A stretch of 7,911 bases of DNA from Candidatus Omnitrophota bacterium (lineage in GTDB: Bacteria; Ratteibacteria; UBA8468; B48-G9; DSTR01). Below the pieces are notes generated by a model. It saw nothing but the letters and a program-made list of their open reading frames with translations. It ran no database searches and was not told the DNA's origin. Location of the stretch: contig JAMWDF010000110.1 in the NCBI GenBank assembly GCA_023818865.1, positions 1 through 7,911 on the forward strand. Reading direction: 5' to 3'. Of this stretch, positions 7,601 to 7,911 are shown piece after piece (position 1 is the stretch's first letter; each line of letters opens with the position of its first letter). The translations under genes and the position numbers were made by a program.

Positions 7601-7911
7601 CTAAATCCCAGGTTTTCTTCCCTACGCCGGATTTGACCACAGCCTTACTTTCCCAGTCCAGCCCAGCCTGGTGATAATGGATACCTTTGTCTTCTGGCCG
7701 GATACGCTGGTCACTATAAGTGCCGAGGGCGTTAATATGAAACTGGTAATGGACCTCTTTGAGGATGAAAATCACTGTCCAGTGGTCCTCCCCTTCAATT
7801 TTATCAGCCGCGTCATGCTGGGTAATTTTGGCTTTCACACCACCAGGTGGCAGAAGAGAACGCAGCCCGACATACAAATGTTTCTGGTCATAACCCACAA
7901 ATACCCAGCCC
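4668..7911 (-). CDS. Large putative glycoside hydrolase with CBM9-like N-terminus (5' end cut by window edge)
   Basis: The frame is open to the right edge. A GTG lies at 7898, but the codons before it (G-W-V-F) continue the conserved 'W..G(Y/F)....LY' strand shared with the two downstream genes, so the GTG is internal and the true start, probably with a signal peptide, lies outside the window. Numbering from that GTG: a CBM9/DOMON-like beta-sandwich to about residue 160; a beta-rich linker; FPWEHN at 386-391 opening a DUF6067-like segment; GNGD at 568-571; a probable catalytic barrel from about 650, with EEFD at 712-715 and GINGYWFDN ending near 796 (Asp 795); and a C-terminal beta-sandwich from about 993 ending in EFRLVRF. 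Family knowledge suggests an extracytoplasmic polysaccharide-degrading enzyme; the catalytic roles of the Asp/Glu motifs are inference. It shares domain order and motifs with the gene at 313-3936 and is followed 17 bases later by the short paralogue. The stop is TAA. Substrate unknown. Confidence 0.85.
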   Translation of the reverse strand, partial: GWVFVGYDQKHLYVGLRSLLPPGGVKAKITQHDAADKIEGEDHWTVIFILKEVHYQFHINALGTYSDQRIRPEDKGIHYHQAGLDWESKAVVKSGVGKKTWDLEMAIPFSSFGLESPPEEGTFWRALFIRERTYPGLGQAAYGEWNGSAYYAPGDAGVIIFSGSIPSFQLLETGDLRGMKAEPVFRLTNSTSGNQIVSLRFSIESGSQILFLEEKEIQLKVGQTELVKARPVEIKLQEGWSGRFCIQANRGKDHLYNTMLQFYPVTPKEYRRLAHWPYGTWPYESPLKEVWELGCAHYLYFQSMDIWVNATYSFLPETTRQATRCQVRLMEANQKLIREETILLKEGKGNIHWSGLKLPEGKYRLEGQLFSSEGNQVGPAVSREFIRKVFPWEHNRIGFTDKAYSPFQAIKIDKSRRIFSPWGREYHLGSLALPAKIVTTNEIELPKTVICGPVRLEIDSKPVRFNQEQTTITRATEGQVEFLAKAQNDTLRFSTESFLRCDGWYRTRMTISPIQPTAVERMELIFPLGTYPDTYYGYRTNWFYGSLPATQQPWSNLSEKKENLFTPAIAVGNGDVSLWWYADSDQSWLLDYSLPSQLITRDQDGVNLRIRLVNAPREIKQPMVVDFALLAVPVKPEPTDRRRREWGQIPWKIQDTGGYGYWGNGVDSITPGSEQDYQRLKQAIDKWKKNSFRQGVPENLLTILYNSGQLLGQGMEEFDTFSGEWCGETPVEPFPEYKDSDVHAQVPWHSPDILRQDWRSQPKKLGPTGADLVQSNVDCRIWHYSQNCQRLGINGYWFDNQPIWPGKNVSTGRAYLTPEGKLRPNYCVFARDELFWRLFNLTREMGLESCNLISLAPIFSTAGWVWNIEMDAYIYRYGGDLFETLEQRRHYDIVSRVIEVDPTPLDPVGRFRAISRMRRIPGHTCSNLDQSPAAVHGSRSVLALNLLHDFGVEGNSINKKEFDRVVSVLKDFGFFEPETRFLPYWRNSQYASFSEKNVLVSLYHNQKSGGVLAILVNPDRKNSGGDLKLEIARIGSQSGRFLDAETGEEITARIEKGSSSLRIEVPAREFRLVRFLPQIK

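Noticed and set aside
7896..7898. GTG at 7898 as the true start of the large upstream gene
   Set aside because: The in-frame codons before it (G-W-V-F) continue a strand conserved in both paralogues, and starting there would lose the signal peptide and half of the CBM9-like domain. The gene is simply cut by the window edge.
1..7911. Mobile element, CRISPR, tRNA or rRNA content
   Set aside because: Read by eye, there are no regularly spaced repeats, transposase-like proteins, terminal inverted repeats or tRNA-like cloverleaf sequences in the small gaps; nearly all of the window is accounted for by the four minus-strand genes.

Overview
The window is a one-strand (minus) gene block, with transcription running from position 7911 down to position 1. 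Reading along that strand it holds: (1) a large secreted-type carbohydrate-active protein cut by the right edge (4668-7911); (2) a short 222-aa relative (3982-4650); (3) a second full-length large paralogue with a clear signal peptide (313-3936); and (4) the first roughly 80 codons of a fourth gene, cut by the left edge, which resembles the start of an ADP-ribosylglycohydrolase (1-242). No tRNA, rRNA, CRISPR array or transposase is visible. Plus-strand open frames are shadows of the minus-strand genes.

Genes 1-3 are members of one family. Each has an N-terminal CBM9/DOMON-like beta-sandwich marked by a 'DG..(..)EEW' or 'W..G(Y/F)....LY' signature. The two large ones continue into the same order of domains: a beta-rich linker, a segment opening with FP(W/F)EHN, a GNGD segment, a probable barrel with EEFD and GING-W(W/F)DN motifs, and a C-terminal beta-sandwich ending in FRL. 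This layout matches large putative glycoside hydrolases of the DUF6067/GH123_N-like type. The family assignment is from memory and no search was run. The likely job is binding and cleavage of a polysaccharide outside the cytoplasm; the substrate cannot be told.

The most notable observation is gene 2. Its N-terminal domain runs directly into the C-terminal sandwich, skipping about 960 residues present in its neighbour, still in frame. Its stop codon also looks premature: reading past it for 10 codons gives RHDYRLLLVK, the expected last strand of the family, before a second TAA that sits 12 bases ahead of gene 3. It is best read as a decayed or drastically shortened copy of a third tandem paralogue.

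The genes are packed closely (17 and 45 bases apart) with strong AGGAGG ribosome-binding sites before genes 2 and 3, so genes 1-3 probably form an operon. Between genes 3 and 4 there is a good sigma70-like promoter and a small palindrome, so gene 4 may be transcribed separately. Gene 4 lacks any ATG or GTG start in the visible frame.

Organism: a bacterium with conventional Shine-Dalgarno sites, Sec-type signal peptides and middling base composition (judged by eye). Tandem families of such large CBM9-plus-hydrolase proteins are typical of PVC-group bacteria and related uncultured candidate phyla. That placement is an inference and nothing in the window proves it.
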